Shown: positions 8,603 to 17,689 of the stretch, piece by piece | Layout of the letters: each line of letters opens with the position of its first letter | How positions within the stretch are numbered: position 1 is the stretch's first letter | Source of the DNA: an archaeon | GTDB taxonomy: Archaea > Nanobdellota > Nanobdellia > Pacearchaeales > GW2011-AR1 | Assembly: GCA_018694115.1 (NCBI GenBank) | Contig: JABHNB010000001.1 | Span: 19,861 to 83,860 of the forward strand | DNA: 64,000 nucleotides | Reading direction: 5' to 3' | Notes under the pieces: generated by a model | What the model saw: only the letters and a program-made list of their open reading frames with translations | What the model was told of the DNA's origin: nothing | Databases searched by the model: none | Position numbers and translations under genes: made by a program

Positions 8603-8935
8603 TTAAGTGCGGGATGTTTTTAGTGTTTTCTGTCTCTCTTCATTAACTGCTTCCTCATGAACTTGATCGACCATCCAGGGGAGATAATCATCAAAAGGAA
8701 CTTCCGAAAAAGAATCTATATGTCCCATAGGATGAAGCACAGGTTTGTCTATATGGGAACCAGTTTCTCCATCATGGGTAGACACTTTGAACCTTAAACC
8801 CGGATCCTTACCTTCTTCGGAATTCCGTTCATATACAAAAAAATCAACGATTCTATAAACTAGTTCAAAGCCGGTATATTTTTGAATATAGTACCTCCCC
8901 CCAACTCTCGCCCATATATCTTCTAACAATGTCAT
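8603..8935 (-). CDS. Unknown 110-aa protein
   Basis: A 110-aa acidic soluble protein of mixed alpha/beta character, not recognised. It is rich in aromatic residues and contains TGSHIDKPVLHPMGHID, a His/Asp-rich stretch that could bind metal. It is immediately upstream of the P-loop kinase gene, so a two-gene operon is likely. The end of the gene carries a 19-nt sequence that recurs at 17710-17728. Confidence 0.65.
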   Translation of the reverse strand: MTLLEDIWARVGGRYYIQKYTGFELVYRIVDFFVYERNSEEGKDPGLRFKVSTHDGETGSHIDKPVLHPMGHIDSFSEVPFDDYLPWMVDQVHEEAVNEERQKTLKTSRT

Positions 8936-9048
8936 AGCATTAAAATGGGGGACTACTTTTTAAGGATTACTGGGATTTATTTTCTACTTGATTCGTAAAA
9001 ATCTACCCTAAGATTGCTTCTAAATTTAATTGCATTGAATAATAAAGA

Positions 9049-9058
9049 TTTATAAATA
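9049..9058 (+). promoter_or_regulatory. Archaeal TATA box before the TPR-like gene
   Basis: TTTATAAATA, centred about 25 nt before the ATG at 9079. The ATG would therefore be at or next to the transcription start (leaderless mRNA), as is common in archaea. Confidence 0.6.
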
Positions 9059-9078
9059 TTGTTTTATATAAAACAATA

Positions 9079-10104
9079 ATGAAAAAGAGTACTAAGAGAG
9101 GATTTATGAAAAAAGGAGATGTTAAGGCTCACTTAAAGGGTTTGGGGACTGAATCTCAGATAGATTATTTGACTAATGTATTGGACAAAAAGGGACTTCT
9201 TGCTAAAGGAACACAAAAATCTGTAAAAGAGTTACTCGCAAAAGGGCTTGAGAAAAGAAGTGGACTTGTGGGTATGTTTCATGACGGGCCTTTAACTGCG
9301 GAGAGGCCTAAACTATTAAGGAAGGCAGCGGCAATAAGGGAGGAGCTAGGAGATTTCAAAAAAGCAATTAAAGATTATAAGGTCCTTAAAGATAATGAGG
9401 AGCTGGGAAGAATCTATGAAAGTGAAATGAATAACCCGTCAAAGGCAGCTTCATACTTCCTAAAGGATCCACAAAGCAAGGAACAAATTGAACATGGTAT
9501 TTCACTACTAAGGAAATCTGGAGAATTAACCAAGGCTGCAAAAAAAAGTGAAAAACTAGGACACTATCTTCTTGCTGGAGAACTTTGGAAAGAATTGGGA
9601 AAACATGAAAGGGCTGCGGAAAATTTTGAATCTGTTGCAAATATTGAAGAACGACAAAAACATACGAGGGATACAGGGTCTGGAAGGATTAGGTTCGGCC
9701 CTCAGTTTCATGGCGATCCCAAAAAACATCAGAAAGAAGCAGCAGAACTCTACTTAAAAGCGAATAAGCCAAGGGATGCCCTAAGGGTGTACGGAGAGAA
9801 AGCGTTTGATATGTTGAAAAAGGAAGGAAACCACAAGTTACTTGCAGAAGTTTATGATGGAAAGGGAGATTCTCTAAGGACCAAGAGAATGACAAGAAAA
9901 GCTAATTCTAAAAGTAGATTAACTTCCCGATTAACTGGGGTGATTGCCATTGTGGGAGTTCTTGGAGGGATTACTTTTTTATCTCCTTCAATTACGGGTA
10001 ATGCAATTGCGGGAATTGCTCCTAAGGGTAGTTCATTTTTGGGGATTGGACTCTTGGCTATTGGAATTTGTGCTGGGGTTTTTAGCATAAAAAGAAAAAG
10101 TTAA
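9079..10104 (+). CDS. TPR/SNAP-like helical repeat protein with C-terminal membrane anchor
   Basis: 341 aa. Residues ~60-270 are alpha-helical hairpins with TPR-like spacing (REELGDFKKAIKDYKVL, ELTKAAKKSEKLGHYLLAGELWKEL, AAELYLKANKPRDALRVYGEKA), a scaffold for protein-protein contacts. Residues ~290-338 hold one or two hydrophobic segments, with PSITGNAIAG between them, a segment often seen in DPANN membrane proteins. Short basic tail. The repeat domain would be tethered to the membrane. Start fixed by the TATA box ~25 nt upstream. No partner is evident. Confidence 0.85.
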   Translation: MKKSTKRGFMKKGDVKAHLKGLGTESQIDYLTNVLDKKGLLAKGTQKSVKELLAKGLEKRSGLVGMFHDGPLTAERPKLLRKAAAIREELGDFKKAIKDYKVLKDNEELGRIYESEMNNPSKAASYFLKDPQSKEQIEHGISLLRKSGELTKAAKKSEKLGHYLLAGELWKELGKHERAAENFESVANIEERQKHTRDTGSGRIRFGPQFHGDPKKHQKEAAELYLKANKPRDALRVYGEKAFDMLKKEGNHKLLAEVYDGKGDSLRTKRMTRKANSKSRLTSRLTGVIAIVGVLGGITFLSPSITGNAIAGIAPKGSSFLGIGLLAIGICAGVFSIKRKS

Positions 10105-10187
10105 AGGATAGTGGAATTTTTTCGTTTCTGTCTTGTCAATCCCCCTCCAAAAACAAAGCTTAATAAGCTGGTTTACTAATTAAAACA

Positions 10188-11066
10188 ATGAATTACAATC
10201 AGAAGTATGAGCCTAAGGGGAATCGAGTTATTCATGGGGCGGGGCAGAGTCCGGAGGCTTTTTCTAAATATTGGAAGGCAGTTGAGGATTACAAACCTGC
10301 GATTTACATGACTTATGCTAAAATTCAAAAGATTGAGCATTGGATAAACAAGATAAAGATTGAATTGAAAGATTACCCAAATATTATGTTACAAATTGGT
10401 TTCAAATTATTAGCAGAGGGGGACGGAGATATAACTCCAGAGATTTTAGAAGGAAAATATGATAAAGAAATTGATGATTTCCTAAATACTGTTAAAGAAC
10501 TAAAAAATCCAACATTCCTTAGAATTGGTTATGAGTTTGACAAAAAGGGAAAATACAATCCTAAAAGTTTTGTAAAAGCATGGAAATATGTTGTAGAAAA
10601 AATTAGAAAAGCCAAAATTGAAAATATTGCAACAGTTTGGTGTGCTTGTCCATTTAACGGAACAGATCCAGTTGAACAATTTTATCCAGGGGATGATTAT
10701 GTTGATTGGTTTGGGATCGATGTCTTTTTTGCAAGGCATATAACTGGGAAATACAAACCAGTAGAAGATTTTCTGAAGTTAGCAAAGAAGCACAAGAAAC
10801 CGGTTATGGTTGGAGAATCTACTGCGGCTGGGGTCGGCGTTATAGATGGTGAAAAGAGTTGGAAAGATTGGTTTGAGCCATATTTTAAGTGGATTCATGA
10901 TCATAAGCATATCAAGGCCTTTTGTTATATTAATTGGGACTGGATTAAGGATAAAACGTGGGGAAGTCCGGGTACTTGGGGAAATTGTAGAATTGAGGAG
11001 AATGAAATTGTTCGGAAGAAGTTTGTTAAGGAGTTAAGTAACCCAGTTTATGTCCATAATTCCTAA
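10188..11066 (+). CDS. Glycoside hydrolase family 26-like protein
   Basis: 292 aa, TIM-barrel glycosidase-like. FLRIGYEFDKKGKYNP carries the likely acid/base Glu and KPVMVGESTAAGVG the likely nucleophile Glu. WFGIDVFFAR and FCYINWDW lie at the ends of other strands. GH26 enzymes cut beta-mannans and related glycans. No signal peptide is visible, so it may act in the cytoplasm or be exported another way. The short distance to the kinase-like gene (51 nt) allows co-transcription. GH26 is the best match, but another clan A family is possible. Confidence 0.75.
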   Translation: MNYNQKYEPKGNRVIHGAGQSPEAFSKYWKAVEDYKPAIYMTYAKIQKIEHWINKIKIELKDYPNIMLQIGFKLLAEGDGDITPEILEGKYDKEIDDFLNTVKELKNPTFLRIGYEFDKKGKYNPKSFVKAWKYVVEKIRKAKIENIATVWCACPFNGTDPVEQFYPGDDYVDWFGIDVFFARHITGKYKPVEDFLKLAKKHKKPVMVGESTAAGVGVIDGEKSWKDWFEPYFKWIHDHKHIKAFCYINWDWIKDKTWGSPGTWGNCRIEENEIVRKKFVKELSNPVYVHNS

Positions 11067-11117
11067 TCGCTTCGCTCAAAACACTTAAATATTCACACCT
11101 CATTTTTCAAATATAAA

Positions 11118-11729
11118 ATGGAAAAAGCAGAAGGCTGGCAATTTAATGTTGAAATCTTTGATGATCATGTGATTAAAATCCCTAAGACTGAGGAAGAAAC
11201 GAGGAAAATGGCCATGAGATACCTTAAGCATATTGGAAAGGAAGAAGAGCTTGAAGAAAGAACTAAGATAGTTTTGAATTACTTAAAGGAATCAACTGAG
11301 ATTCTTAAAAAATCAATTATTCCTAACCAACTTCTTGGAGATTTGGAATTTCTTGGTGATGGGACGATAAAACAAAAGAGGGCGGTAACACTAAAGGAGA
11401 TCTTGAGTGGCGGGGCAGTAGATCAGAAAGAGATTATAAGAAAAGTAGTAGAATTTAACCTTGAACTTTGGAAGTATGGGATACATGAAACAACGTTCAA
11501 ATTTCATTCAAATTTTGGTTTGATTGATGATGAGATTGTTTTAATAGATCCATTCGAGATAACTGATAAAAAAGAAGTTGTGGAAAAACAAATCTTAAAA
11601 AAGAAGTGGAAAAAGAAGGCAAAATATAAGGGCCGGGCTCATGAAGACGCAATCGATTATTTCTTTAAAATGGCGGATGAACTTTGGACGAAGGAAAATC
11701 TTGATAAGTTGTGGAAGAGCGCGTTATAG
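11118..11729 (+). CDS. Protein-kinase-fold phosphotransferase-like protein
   Basis: 203 aa. DDHVIKIPKTEEE offers the ATP-anchoring Lys. FKFHSNFGLIDDEIVLIDPFE has the shape of a catalytic loop (H-x-N) followed by a metal-binding Asp, as in the compact kinases of the YrbL/aminoglycoside phosphotransferase type. Shorter than classical kinases. It ends 19 nt before a convergent minus-strand gene. Substrate unknown. Confidence 0.65.
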   Translation: MEKAEGWQFNVEIFDDHVIKIPKTEEETRKMAMRYLKHIGKEEELEERTKIVLNYLKESTEILKKSIIPNQLLGDLEFLGDGTIKQKRAVTLKEILSGGAVDQKEIIRKVVEFNLELWKYGIHETTFKFHSNFGLIDDEIVLIDPFEITDKKEVVEKQILKKKWKKKAKYKGRAHEDAIDYFFKMADELWTKENLDKLWKSAL

Positions 11730-11747
11730 TTAGATTTTATTTTTCTC

Positions 11748-12512
11748 TTACTTAGCTAACTTTTCTTCAGTTAAATTCAGAACTAATTTCTCCAACTTTT
11801 TCAAATAAATTCCTAACTTCTTTATAAATTCTGCACGATCTTTTTTATCCTTAGTTGGTTTCATCCTAACTCTTAATGCGTCATGAATTATATGATCCTT
11901 GTCCTTAATCGATTTTGATAACTTTCTCCAATGATGTGGCGGATTCTTTCCCCTAAAAACCTGTTCATTTTCAGCTAACCAAAAGACCTGTTTTGCTAAC
12001 TCAGAAAACCTTAATTTTCCTTTCTTATATCCTGGAATAAAAATATTCTTAAATGCAAAAAGCATTCCTCTTAAATGACCTTTTGGCGGGCCCTGATTAA
12101 AATTTTCTTTTTTTAACAAGGCACCATAAATCAATACGTAATGTTCCAGGTGTTTAACTGCTCTACTCGGCCTTGCTCTTAATTTCTTAACCGTTTTCAC
12201 TCTCTTATTATTTCTTAATTCCCAAAGAGAATACCCAGAAAATTGTATCTTGGGAGAATATTCATTACGATATTTTTTTTCTAATTTCTGTAACTTTTTC
12301 AAATATCTACTTTCTTTTAATATAGTTATAGTATCCACATCACTTTTTTTATTCATCTCCCTCCTAACAAAACTTCCCTTTGCATAAATTGCAACAATTT
12401 GTTCCTTTGGAAGATTATCTAAAATTATTTTCCTAGCAGTTTTCAAAGATTTAATCGCAGCTTCTTCGAGTTTAGTTATCCGTTTCCAATCTTTCCAAAA
12501 TTCGTTTTTCAT
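11748..12512 (-). CDS. Nucleotidyltransferase-domain protein
   Basis: 254 aa with start at 12512, where ATG overlaps the stop of the upstream gene (ATGA); an alternative start at 12524 adds four residues. IYAKGSFVRREMNKKSDVDTITIL is the pol-beta-type nucleotidyltransferase motif (GS...D-x-D). A helical C-terminal part follows (KHLEHYVLIYGALL, a HEPN-like region). Such proteins transfer nucleotides to small molecules or proteins. It is coupled to the GNAT gene. Confidence 0.8.
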   Translation of the reverse strand: MKNEFWKDWKRITKLEEAAIKSLKTARKIILDNLPKEQIVAIYAKGSFVRREMNKKSDVDTITILKESRYLKKLQKLEKKYRNEYSPKIQFSGYSLWELRNNKRVKTVKKLRARPSRAVKHLEHYVLIYGALLKKENFNQGPPKGHLRGMLFAFKNIFIPGYKKGKLRFSELAKQVFWLAENEQVFRGKNPPHHWRKLSKSIKDKDHIIHDALRVRMKPTKDKKDRAEFIKKLGIYLKKLEKLVLNLTEEKLAK

Positions 12513-13057
12513 TTGATATTCCACTCATCCCTACTGATCTCATAAACATTTGTATCATGAACCTTTCCAGTCGACTCCACAACTAAAGCTTTCTTCTTCT
12601 TCTTGACAAACTTAAGCCCCAATTTCTTAATCAATTTATTAGACCCGACATTCTCAACAGCCGCAAATAGAACTACCTTCTTTAACTTCAAATCATCAAA
12701 AGCATAATTAATAACGCGGACCGTAGCTTCAAAAACATAACCCTTTCTCCAGTACTCTTCCCCAATCCAACATCCAATATCCGCTACACCCCCCTCATTA
12801 GTTATAACGAGCCCAATACCCCCTACAACCTTATCACTCGGCTTTATCGTAATCCCAAACTGATAATCCTTCCTCGGCTTTTCTTTTCGTTTCTTCGCAG
12901 AATGACCGATCCACCAAATAGCATCTTTATCAGTATAGGGATGGGGAATCACAGACATATACCTCGATACATTAATATTATTAATATTTTCCCGAATACT
13001 CTTGAAATCAGACTTCTTCTTTTCTCTCAAAATCAATCTTTTAGTTTTTAATTCCAT
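12509..13057 (-). CDS. GNAT-family N-acetyltransferase (RimJ/RimL-like)
   Basis: 182 aa, the usual length. It starts with LKTKRLILREKKKSDFKSI, the typical first strand and helix of RimJ/RimL-type acetyltransferases. IGCWIGEEYWRKGYVFEATVRVINYAF is the acetyl-CoA-binding strand-helix, and NKLIKKLGLKFVKK the final segment. It acetylates an amine of a protein or small molecule. It is the first gene of a two-gene minus-strand operon with the nucleotidyltransferase. Confidence 0.9.
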   Translation of the reverse strand: MELKTKRLILREKKKSDFKSIRENINNINVSRYMSVIPHPYTDKDAIWWIGHSAKKRKEKPRKDYQFGITIKPSDKVVGGIGLVITNEGGVADIGCWIGEEYWRKGYVFEATVRVINYAFDDLKLKKVVLFAAVENVGSNKLIKKLGLKFVKKKKKALVVESTGKVHDTNVYEISRDEWNIK

Positions 13058-13142
13058 AAGTAACTAATAGATTCGGGATATAAAAGTCTTACCTTAGAAT
13101 TGCTTTAGATAATATTATAAACATTTAAGATTAATTAAAGAA

Positions 13143-13784
13143 ATGGGAAAAGAAGGTCCACTAACAAAAAGAGCTAAAAAATTACTTGAATCTTATGGAA
13201 GTAAGTTTACTCCGGATCAATACAAGGATGGTTTGCATTATGAGAATATGCTTAAATTCGGAGAGGAAATGAAAAAAAGTGGTCATGACTTTAACATTGA
13301 TGCATATAATGCTGCAGTGTGGATTCATGACTTAGGACATTATGTCGTAGATAATAAGGAAAACTTAGGAGGGGATAATTATAATCGGGATGAGCACAAA
13401 AGACGTGGTTTAGATATTTTTAATAAAGAATTTAGAGAACACATAAATGATGAAGATCTGGAGGAAAAGATATCTGCCTGCATAGTTTATCATAGTGGGC
13501 CCCTTGACGAGCAGGGAGAAGCTTATTTATTAAAACATCCTGAACTTCAAGTTATCAGGGAAGCGGATAGAGCATCCTTTTACCACCCTAGCTTTACTTT
13601 AAACCACTTACAATGGAATCCTGACAAAGAAAAACTTAGTTCATTTGAAAAATTTATTAATGATAATTATGATGAATTTATGAACCTTGGTAAACCTACT
13701 GCGGCTGGAAAGAAGATTATTAACAAATGGCGGACTGAGGCTGATAAATTAATTTCCAGTTATCGAGCTAAAAATTCTGACTAA
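13143..13784 (+). CDS. HD-domain phosphohydrolase-like protein
   Basis: 213 aa. AVWIHDLGHYVVDN carries the HD metal pair; an upstream His (LHYENMLKFGEEM) and IVYHSGPLDEQG with later IREADRASFYHP provide further ligands. HD proteins hydrolyse phosphate esters such as nucleotides. Standalone gene with an AT-rich promoter region (ATTATAAAC near 13110). Confidence 0.8.
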   Translation: MGKEGPLTKRAKKLLESYGSKFTPDQYKDGLHYENMLKFGEEMKKSGHDFNIDAYNAAVWIHDLGHYVVDNKENLGGDNYNRDEHKRRGLDIFNKEFREHINDEDLEEKISACIVYHSGPLDEQGEAYLLKHPELQVIREADRASFYHPSFTLNHLQWNPDKEKLSSFEKFINDNYDEFMNLGKPTAAGKKIINKWRTEADKLISSYRAKNSD

Positions 13785-13890
13785 TTTTATTATTATCTAA
13801 AACTGTTCTTCGAATTCTTTTTATTCATCATAAAACTTTTGGAAGATTTTCAGAAATGTTTTTAAAGAAGTTTAAGCTTTGCTTATTATC

Positions 13891-15606
13891 ATGAAAAAAA
13901 GGAGGATTGCACCAATTGTCTTACTAGCTTTAGTTTGTTTGACCGTTTTTGTTTCTGCATCTGGACTTGATAATTTTCCTGGACCAACAGAAGTTCAAAA
14001 AGTTACTTCTGCTCACCCCAATTATGAAGAAATATCGCAACAATATTCCTTATCTGGACCAGAATTATATGAGGTGACTTATCATATTAAAGCGGGGTGG
14101 AATTTCGTACCCTATTCTATTCTTAACGGAAGGGATGAAGTGACTGGAAAAGCAAGTTGTTGGAAGCAAGATGACCAAAGGGGGAATCTCCAGGCGACCA
14201 TTTTAGAATATGTTTACATGCATGAGCCAGACATGTCTATTTTACCTGAAAATCATGATAGTTATTATATTGGGGGAGAAACTGCAGAATGGGATTCACC
14301 CCCCCTATCCGATTATCAAAGTTCTATTTGGGGTATTTCAGAGCCAAACAAACAGATGACTCTTCCGATTAATTGGGTGTATTCTCCAGAGGATTGCGAT
14401 TTTTTATTTTATTCTCGTTGGATTGACGAGCAAAATCTTGAAGAAACCTCTCAAGCACTAAAAGAAGGGAATATTCCTTGCACTTCAGAGTATTGTCCGT
14501 TGAAATTGGAAAAAGGATGGCAAGTAGTTCCCCAATTATTTCCGGGTTTTACTCTGAATGAAATAAAAGGAGATTGCATAATAGAAAGAGTTAACTTCTG
14601 GGATTCTACCGCACAAGTTTATGCAATTGGCGATGAAGACGCCGCCTCATTTTTAGAAAACATAATGAATATCAAAATAGAAATTGAAGATTATTTCAAG
14701 CCTGTTTTGATGAAGGTGGGGGACGCGTGCACAATGGGATTTGAAGCAGGGATAGATCCCTTGCAAAATTTTACTTGCGAAAATGTTCTGAATAATGGGC
14801 CTAGTGATTCCAAGGTAGATATAGTATTTATTTCAGATAGATATACGGATATTAATTCTTGGACTCAGGACGTGGACTCAATGCTAGATTTTGAAGGAAT
14901 TCAAGAAGGATTGTTTTCTGTTGAACCAATGAAATCCAATAAGGAGAAGTTTAATGTTTGGAGAATTGATAAACTTGATAATGAATTCTATGATTTTGAA
15001 TTTCACGGTTATAATGGGCCAGCAATAGTCGAAATGGCTGAAGAGATATGCGAGGATATCGATTTAACAATGGTAATCTTGGATAATGCCAATTATCCTA
15101 ATTTTGAGGGAGGAATTGGGGGAAATTCTTTAGCAATGGTTGCTCGATATCGTATGGGTGAATTGAGCACTCGGGCCATGGTGCATGAATTTGGTCATGC
15201 CTTTGTAAACTTGGGAGATGAATATGAAAATGACTTACAAGCAGCCGATTATACCGAACGACCAAATATAGATTCGGAAGGTTGTCCTAAGTGGTGTTCT
15301 GGAGAGTTAAATGAAGAGGCTGATTGTTATGACGAGTACCTTGAGTTTAGAACTTGTTTATATAATGCTACAAACAATCTAACTGAAGAATACAGCGAAG
15401 AATGTAATTATAATAATATACTCACTAATTGTAATCTTGGTAAAGATTGTCAAGAGGGAACAGGGTGTTATTTTAATGCAAAAAGCGTAATAGCTTTTAG
15501 GTCTTCTGAAAGAAGTATAATGAAATATCCTAGCGAAGATCCTTTCGAATTTAATACTATAAGCAAAGAAGCAATTTTAAATAAAATAAATTCTTTAAGC
15601 GAATAA
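13891..15606 (+). CDS. Secreted M64-type (IgA peptidase-like) metallopeptidase
   Basis: 571 aa from ATG 13891; an upstream TTG at 13879 is possible, but MKKRR gives a proper signal peptide (basic start, hydrophobic core to about residue 23, then SASG). Near residue 430, MVHEFGHAFVNLGDEYE holds the HExxH zinc motif and the GDEY characteristic of M64-like peptidases. Many cysteines lie downstream (CPKWC, CNYNN, C-x-C patterns), suggesting disulfides outside the cell. An extracellular protease. It is followed within 6 nt by a membrane protein gene, so the three genes to 16223 may form one operon. Confidence 0.85.
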   Translation: MKKRRIAPIVLLALVCLTVFVSASGLDNFPGPTEVQKVTSAHPNYEEISQQYSLSGPELYEVTYHIKAGWNFVPYSILNGRDEVTGKASCWKQDDQRGNLQATILEYVYMHEPDMSILPENHDSYYIGGETAEWDSPPLSDYQSSIWGISEPNKQMTLPINWVYSPEDCDFLFYSRWIDEQNLEETSQALKEGNIPCTSEYCPLKLEKGWQVVPQLFPGFTLNEIKGDCIIERVNFWDSTAQVYAIGDEDAASFLENIMNIKIEIEDYFKPVLMKVGDACTMGFEAGIDPLQNFTCENVLNNGPSDSKVDIVFISDRYTDINSWTQDVDSMLDFEGIQEGLFSVEPMKSNKEKFNVWRIDKLDNEFYDFEFHGYNGPAIVEMAEEICEDIDLTMVILDNANYPNFEGGIGGNSLAMVARYRMGELSTRAMVHEFGHAFVNLGDEYENDLQAADYTERPNIDSEGCPKWCSGELNEEADCYDEYLEFRTCLYNATNNLTEEYSEECNYNNILTNCNLGKDCQEGTGCYFNAKSVIAFRSSERSIMKYPSEDPFEFNTISKEAILNKINSLSE

Positions 15607-15612
15607 ATAAAA

Positions 15613-16065
15613 ATGGAAGAATATACACAACCTACTTCGGAAACAATAGAGAAAAAGAGTAAAACTTGGATTTGGATTCTAATTGTTGTAATCCTGATTG
15701 CCATAGGAGTTGGATCATATTTCTTGTTTGCGGACGATAAAAATCCGGATGTCTGCACAGATAGTGATGGCGGAGAAAATTATCAAATTAAAGGGTCAAT
15801 TGATCTTCCGTCTAATGCCAGTCAAACGCCGGGAGAAGATTCCTGCCAATTAAGTACCTATAATGAGAATCTTGGACAGTGGGAATACACAGATGTCGAA
15901 GATTGCCCTCCCAACACCAATAATGATGCTCCGAATAGCAATGAAGACAGATGCATAGTACGCGAATTAGTTTGTGATTCTCCTGGCTCTTACCAATTTA
16001 AATCAAAATATTGCCCAAATGGGTGTGATGCTGGGGCTTGTGATATTGTTGAGGAATTAGTGTAA
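15613..16065 (+). CDS. Membrane-anchored Cys-rich surface protein
   Basis: 150 aa. One membrane helix (TWIWILIVVILIAIGVGSYFLFA) at residues ~16-40, then an acidic outer domain with about nine cysteines (VCTDSDGGENYQIKGS..., CPNGCDAGAC), a pattern seen repeatedly in DPANN surface proteins. Directly follows the secreted peptidase gene, so the product may be a partner or substrate at the cell surface. Confidence 0.75.
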   Translation: MEEYTQPTSETIEKKSKTWIWILIVVILIAIGVGSYFLFADDKNPDVCTDSDGGENYQIKGSIDLPSNASQTPGEDSCQLSTYNENLGQWEYTDVEDCPPNTNNDAPNSNEDRCIVRELVCDSPGSYQFKSKYCPNGCDAGACDIVEELV

Positions 16066-16067
16066 AA

Positions 16068-16223
16068 ATGAAAAAACAAAAAAGGGGCGGAGTTGGAATG
16101 TGGATTTTGATAATCTTGATTTTGATTGCACTTGGCATCGGAGCATATTTCTTATTTGCGGGCGGTGGAGCTAGTGGTATTGGTGGAAGCTCGATACCTA
16201 GTCCTCCTGCTTTGCCTAGTTAA
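16068..16223 (+). CDS. 51-aa single-span membrane peptide
   Basis: Short gene starting 2 nt after the stop of the previous gene. A basic start (MKKQKRGG) is followed by a hydrophobic helix (MWILIILILIALGIGAYFLFAGG) and a Gly/Ser/Pro tail. The helix ends IGAYFLFAGG, very like IGVGSYFLFADD of the upstream gene, so it looks like a truncated paralogue that kept only the anchor. Confidence 0.6.
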   Translation: MKKQKRGGVGMWILIILILIALGIGAYFLFAGGGASGIGGSSIPSPPALPS

Positions 16224-16260
16224 AATAATTATACTTATCAAAATACTATAAAGTCTTACC

Positions 16261-17010
16261 TTAAAACTGCCTCTCGAATTCTTTCTTATGTTTCTTTATG
16301 AATCCATAGGATTTCTTTATGAAACTCTCAAAATCATTTCGTTCATCATAAAATTTTTGGAAGATCTCCAAAAGTAATTTTCCCTCAATTTTTATTTTTT
16401 TAATGTTATCATAAACAGAAATTTCCTTATTCTTATAGATCTCTTGAATTTTTTTATCTTGTAAAATTATCCCAGGCATAACTTCACTCATCTTCCAGAT
16501 AAGATGCGGATGTTCAAATTCCTTAGAATTGATTTTGGGATAAACTTTCTTTAATTTTTCAAAGAAGATAAAATGAGAAAGCTCATGTAAAAATGTATCA
16601 ATGATTCTTTTTTCATTAAATCTATAATAAACATCAAAAGCATTGTATTCTAAATATCTCGGGCAAACAGGACACAATGTAATTCTCGCAGTAAAATTTG
16701 AATGTTTTTTTGTCCATTTAATTTGGTGTAAGTCTTCGAATGCCTTCATTATTTTATTATTTAATGGGGCCCATGCTTTTTTTGTCTTTTCAACTAATTT
16801 CTGCAATTTTTTCTTATTTTTCTTATTAAAACTTTCAAAAAACAATCTCAAATCTTCCTTTTCATTTTTTGATTTCTTTAAAATTTCTTTAAATTTTGGA
16901 TATTGGGATAAACACCCTTTCCTAAACATATTATCAGATAGAACAAAATACTCAAGAATCCCAAGGTAGTCCTTTACTTCACCTAAAACAACTCTAACCT
17001 TTGGAATCAT
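16261..17010 (-). CDS. HExxH putative zinc metallopeptidase
   Basis: 249 aa. RIIDTFLHELSHFIFFEKL has the HExxH zinc motif (residues ~141-145), followed by a helical segment with further acidic residues. CPVCPRYLEYNAF upstream has a CxxC pair. Lys-rich, soluble, no signal peptide, so it acts inside the cell. Similar lone HExxH proteins are common and poorly characterised. Single gene, convergent with the peptidase operon. Confidence 0.7.
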   Translation of the reverse strand: MIPKVRVVLGEVKDYLGILEYFVLSDNMFRKGCLSQYPKFKEILKKSKNEKEDLRLFFESFNKKNKKKLQKLVEKTKKAWAPLNNKIMKAFEDLHQIKWTKKHSNFTARITLCPVCPRYLEYNAFDVYYRFNEKRIIDTFLHELSHFIFFEKLKKVYPKINSKEFEHPHLIWKMSEVMPGIILQDKKIQEIYKNKEISVYDNIKKIKIEGKLLLEIFQKFYDERNDFESFIKKSYGFIKKHKKEFERQF

Positions 17011-17133
17011 ATGATTAGTTACTCATTGCGGTTTATAAAATCTTATCTTATCCTGCCCTCTTGCCAATCTCTGCCCCTAGTGAATTCCTCTAAAATCGAA
17101 ACATTTTTATATTCTATTCGTCTAATTAAAACA

Positions 17134-17205
17134 TATAGATGAAAGGACTCTGACGAAGACGGTCTTTGTGCCGCCAGTAGGATTGACGAGTCCCCGAGTC
17201 TATTA
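17134..17205 (+). ncRNA. Candidate small structured RNA
   Basis: Between two minus-strand genes lies a TATA-like TTTTTATATT (17104-17113); about 25 nt on, a compact GC-richer stretch begins. GGACTC (17145-17150) pairs with GAGTCC (17188-17193), and CGGT (17160-17163) with GCCG (17170-17173) inside it. The internal loops carry CTGACGA and TTGACGA, which look like C-box (kink-turn) elements. A T-rich stretch follows at 17200-17216. It has no reading frame of note. It may be a box C/D-like or other small RNA. The class is not recognised. Confidence 0.4.
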
Positions 17206-17218
17206 TTCGTTGTTCTCC

Positions 17219-17689
17219 CTAATACTCTTTTCGTCTTTCAATATTAAGCATTGTATCAATTATCAAACTCATTTGATATTCGGGGGTACCATTTTTTAAT
17301 TTGCTCTCTTGAATTATCTCTGTATTCCCCCCATCCACAACATTCAAAAGTCTCTTAAAATGTTTGAACTGAAAATCATCAATAGAAACGAAGATAATGC
17401 AATGTTTATTTTTCTTGACAAATTCCAAAACTTCAGTGAAAATTGCCACATTATCCCTAATAGAAATTATTTTAGATTTCAATATGAACGAATCAATTTT
17501 TTCTCTAGTAAATAACTTCTTCATGGCCCTTAAGTATTCCCTCTTATGCTTTAGACTTCTGTAATGTTTCAACTTAATAATCTTAGGAAGTAATTCCTTA
17601 ACCTTCTCTTTTCCAATTATGTTATACCCAATAAGGTTCTCAGAGAAGTCGATAAATATATAATAATCAAACTCTTTTCTATCCCTCAT
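17219..17689 (-). CDS. Unknown 156-aa protein
   Basis: Soluble alpha/beta protein. The start DYYIFIDFSENLIGYNIIG and the middle HCIIFVSIDDFQFKHFKRLL suggest a Rossmann/PIN-like beta-alpha layout with Asp residues after strands, but no family is certain. Many Lys residues suggest nucleic-acid contact. Single gene; its upstream region contains the 19-nt repeat shared with 8616-8634. Confidence 0.65.
   Translation of the reverse strand: MRDRKEFDYYIFIDFSENLIGYNIIGKEKVKELLPKIIKLKHYRSLKHKREYLRAMKKLFTREKIDSFILKSKIISIRDNVAIFTEVLEFVKKNKHCIIFVSIDDFQFKHFKRLLNVVDGGNTEIIQESKLKNGTPEYQMSLIIDTMLNIERRKEY

Noticed and set aside
17134..17205. Hammerhead ribozyme (CTGACGA resembles CUGANGA)
   Set aside because: The required GAAA after stem II and the UH cleavage site are not in the right positions.
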